In this document: positions 62,391 to 64,000 of the stretch, piece after piece
Position numbering within the stretch: the first letter of the stretch is position 1
How the letters are laid out: every line of letters begins with the position of its first letter
Source of the DNA: Siphonodentalium dalli
Lineage: Eukaryota > Mollusca > Scaphopoda > Gadilida > Siphonodentaliidae
Direction of reading: 5' to 3'
NCBI GenBank assembly: GCA_032622095.1
Contig: CP136066.1
Coordinates: 90,791,319 to 90,855,318, forward strand
Length of the DNA: 64,000 bases
Position numbers and translations under genes: made by a program
The notes under the pieces: model-generated
What the model saw: only the letters and a program-made list of their open reading frames with translations
Database searches by the model: none
Told to the model about the DNA's origin: nothing

Positions 62391-62516
62391 TATTGAACAG
62401 AAATGTAAAAGCAATGTTTTTTCTTTCACAAACACGCATTTTCGGCCAGTCATTGGCAGTGACTGCAATGCTTATTTCCAGGCTTTGAACTGAAAACCCT
62501 GTGCAATGCATTCTCT
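62391..62516. repeat. 126-bp direct repeat, copy 2
   Basis: Second copy of 60857-60982. Here it runs on into the rest of a family B hairpin. Confidence 0.92.
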
Positions 62517-62601
62517 TATACGAGTCAGTCTCCCATATCGAGATTTGCATATATAAAAGAATGCACTGGCACCAGCGCAGCTCCTGCAATGAAAGGGTTA
62601 A
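62500..62601. mobile_element. Family B element, CCCTTTCATTGCAGGAG end (B11)
   Basis: AATGCATTCTCTTATACGAG, a diverged core TCTCCCATATCGAGA and GCATATATAAAAGAATGCAC, then the end CAATGAAAGGGTTAA. Only one cassette; the left part is tied up in the 126-bp repeat. Confidence 0.75.
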
Positions 62602-62802
62602 CATGACACTAATGAGGTTATTTATTAAGAGATACATTTAGGCCTACGGTACTACATGTACCTTCTGTTAACCGCGTACATGTAATGTAATTTATCAAGA
62701 AGCATCAGAAAATCCAGTTCAGGTAAAGATGGTCAGCGAGAGCTTATAATCTTTGTTAATTCCATTACCCAAATAAAATTGATTCTAAACTTTTATAAAG
62801 GT
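62602..62802. other. No recognised gene or element
   Basis: Short non-coding spacer. Confidence 0.4.
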
Positions 62803-63735
62803 CCCAATCGTCCTGATTCATGGTCCCAATCATCCAAAGTCCCAATCATCCGAGGTCCCAATCGTCTATGGGAGGCCAAATTCACATTTAATAATGAATT
62901 GCGCTTATGCGTAATTGATTGCGCTTAAGCGCAAATACCACATATTTTATATATTAAGCGTAATTGTGACTACTATCTAACCTTACCCATAAACTATTGG
63001 CATGACCTGGTGTATCACCTAGCAACACAAGAGGAGCATTGGGCTAATTTTACTCAAACAGTCAACTCAACAGTCAACTGTGAGTATGTGTTCAACAACA
63101 ACGGTTAAAATCCGGCTAACCCCAATGGTTAACCGATTAGAAGAATGGGTCAACCGTTTCAGCTCTACTCTATATATAGTTTTTTTTTATTAAATCAGCA
63201 TCTCTTGCACAAATCTATAGTATTTCCATGGTCATATAGTGTGAATGTGGTGTCACCGAGGGCTTGCTTCCCTCATATGGTGTGCCTGCATACTCGAAAA
63301 TTGAAGAAAATCAAAGTCGCCCCGACTAATACAGAAAGTAATGCTATTGCGAGTAGCCCCAACTAATATATACCGAATATAATATAATGCTATCACAAGT
63401 CGCTCCAACTAAACAGAAGTTGATACTATTGCGAGTCAGCCAATTTGATAAAGAAGTTGGGCTAGCTCCCAACCCTTCCAAATCAATGAAAACATTCACA
63501 TGATATGTCAATAGGAGTTAAGGTTAAGTTATGGATAAACCTATTTATTCACCAGGGCCCAGGGGTGTTTAGTTACATGTAACCATGAATTGCGATTAAG
63601 CGCAATTAATTGCGCTTAATCGCAAATAATTATGCTTAAGCGCAATTAATTATTAAATGTGAATTTGGCCTCCAAAGAGTCCAATAATCGTCCGAGGTCC
63701 CAATCGTCCGAGGTCCCAATCGTCTGAAATCCTAA
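62803..63735. repeat. 16-bp tandem array GAGGTCCCAATCGTCC, split by an insertion
   Basis: GGTCCCAATCGTCC-type words lie at 62803-62868 and, in the same orientation, at 63676-63735. The inverted-repeat element between them separates the two parts. Confidence 0.75.
62871..63673. mobile_element. Inverted-repeat element with GGAGGCCAAATTCAC ends (M2)
   Basis: GGAGGCCAAATTCACATTTA at the left is mirrored by TAAATGTGAATTTGGCCTCC at the right. GCGCTTAAGCGCAA words lie just inside both ends. Related to M1 at 27329. The interior has three degenerate GTCGCCCCGACTAATACAG units at about 63317-63440. Confidence 0.8.
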
Positions 63736-64000
63736 CCATTCAGGACTATTCCTTTGTTATTTTGCCCAATTTTATAACGTATGTTGAATATATAATTGAA
63801 TTGAATTGAATGACATTGATTACTAAGTATTATCACAGTCCTAGGAATCACTGTCCATGTAATATTAAATTTGATTAAAATATAACAAATAGATCTAGAT
63901 ACATTACCTCTACTACTAATAGTACTATTAACTATTATACTATACCGGTACACTAATAGTAATACAGTCATTACAGATAACAGGTACTTAATAATAATAT
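63736..64000. other. Right edge, no recognised gene
   Basis: AT-rich sequence; frames here are short and show no recognised motif. Confidence 0.4.

Noticed and set aside
60857-62516. LTR retrotransposon with 126-bp LTRs
   Set aside because: No TG...CA termini, primer-binding site, polypurine tract or coding region; the interior is tandem repeats.

Overview
This is animal nuclear DNA: AT-rich, intron-rich and packed with mobile elements. No bacterial operons, rRNA or tRNA genes, or CRISPR arrays were seen. The repeat types (GACGGACGGACG tails, AAGGTCAAGGTCA blocks, many TTAA- and TA-flanked miniature elements, Penelope-like and CR1/L2-like retrotransposons) suggest a marine lophotrochozoan, most likely a bivalve mollusc. 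That assignment is inference from repeat style, not a database result.

The only convincing host gene is on the minus strand between 60465 and 29801. It is a purple/acid phosphatase of the ACP7 (acid phosphatase type 7, PAPL) type. I could place eleven coding exons with consensus splice sites; they join in frame into 399 residues and end at a TGA. All five metal-binding blocks are present, so the visible part looks functional. The first exon(s), with start codon and signal peptide, are not visible and probably lie beyond the right edge. One exon is only 26 nt long.

Left part, 1-18.5 kb: a Penelope-like GIY-YIG domain runs off the left edge. Next is a CR1/L2-like LINE on the minus strand (1649-10301) with a 13-bp target duplication. 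A 4794-bp foldback element (4814-9607) is inserted in its endonuclease region; removing it with its 3-bp duplication rejoins the LINE reading frame. The LINE itself seems to sit inside an older inverted-repeat element. A second giant foldback element (13034-17966) has terminal arms made of tandem subrepeats, carries a 152-bp satellite array and splits an older repeat.

Middle part, 18.5-29 kb: no recognisable genes, with nested inverted-repeat elements including a hAT-type element.

Right part, 29-64 kb: the introns of the phosphatase gene hold families of palindromic miniature elements. Family A is an almost perfect 120-220-bp palindrome with TA ends (twelve copies). Family B is a set of TTAA-flanked elements with different ends that share a 70-bp hairpin cassette. 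Family C has a hairpin at each end. Family D is TTAACCCTTTCTATAC-ended. A 1.44-kb TTAA element (58348-59788) keeps what looks like the first 19 codons of a piggyBac-type transposase, which links the TTAA families to piggyBac. Several elements lie within 0-35 bp of phosphatase splice sites.

The most unusual signal is the modular hairpin cassette. It occurs inside TTAA elements with unrelated ends, often as two mirror-image copies, and its inner stem shows compensatory base-pair changes between subfamilies.
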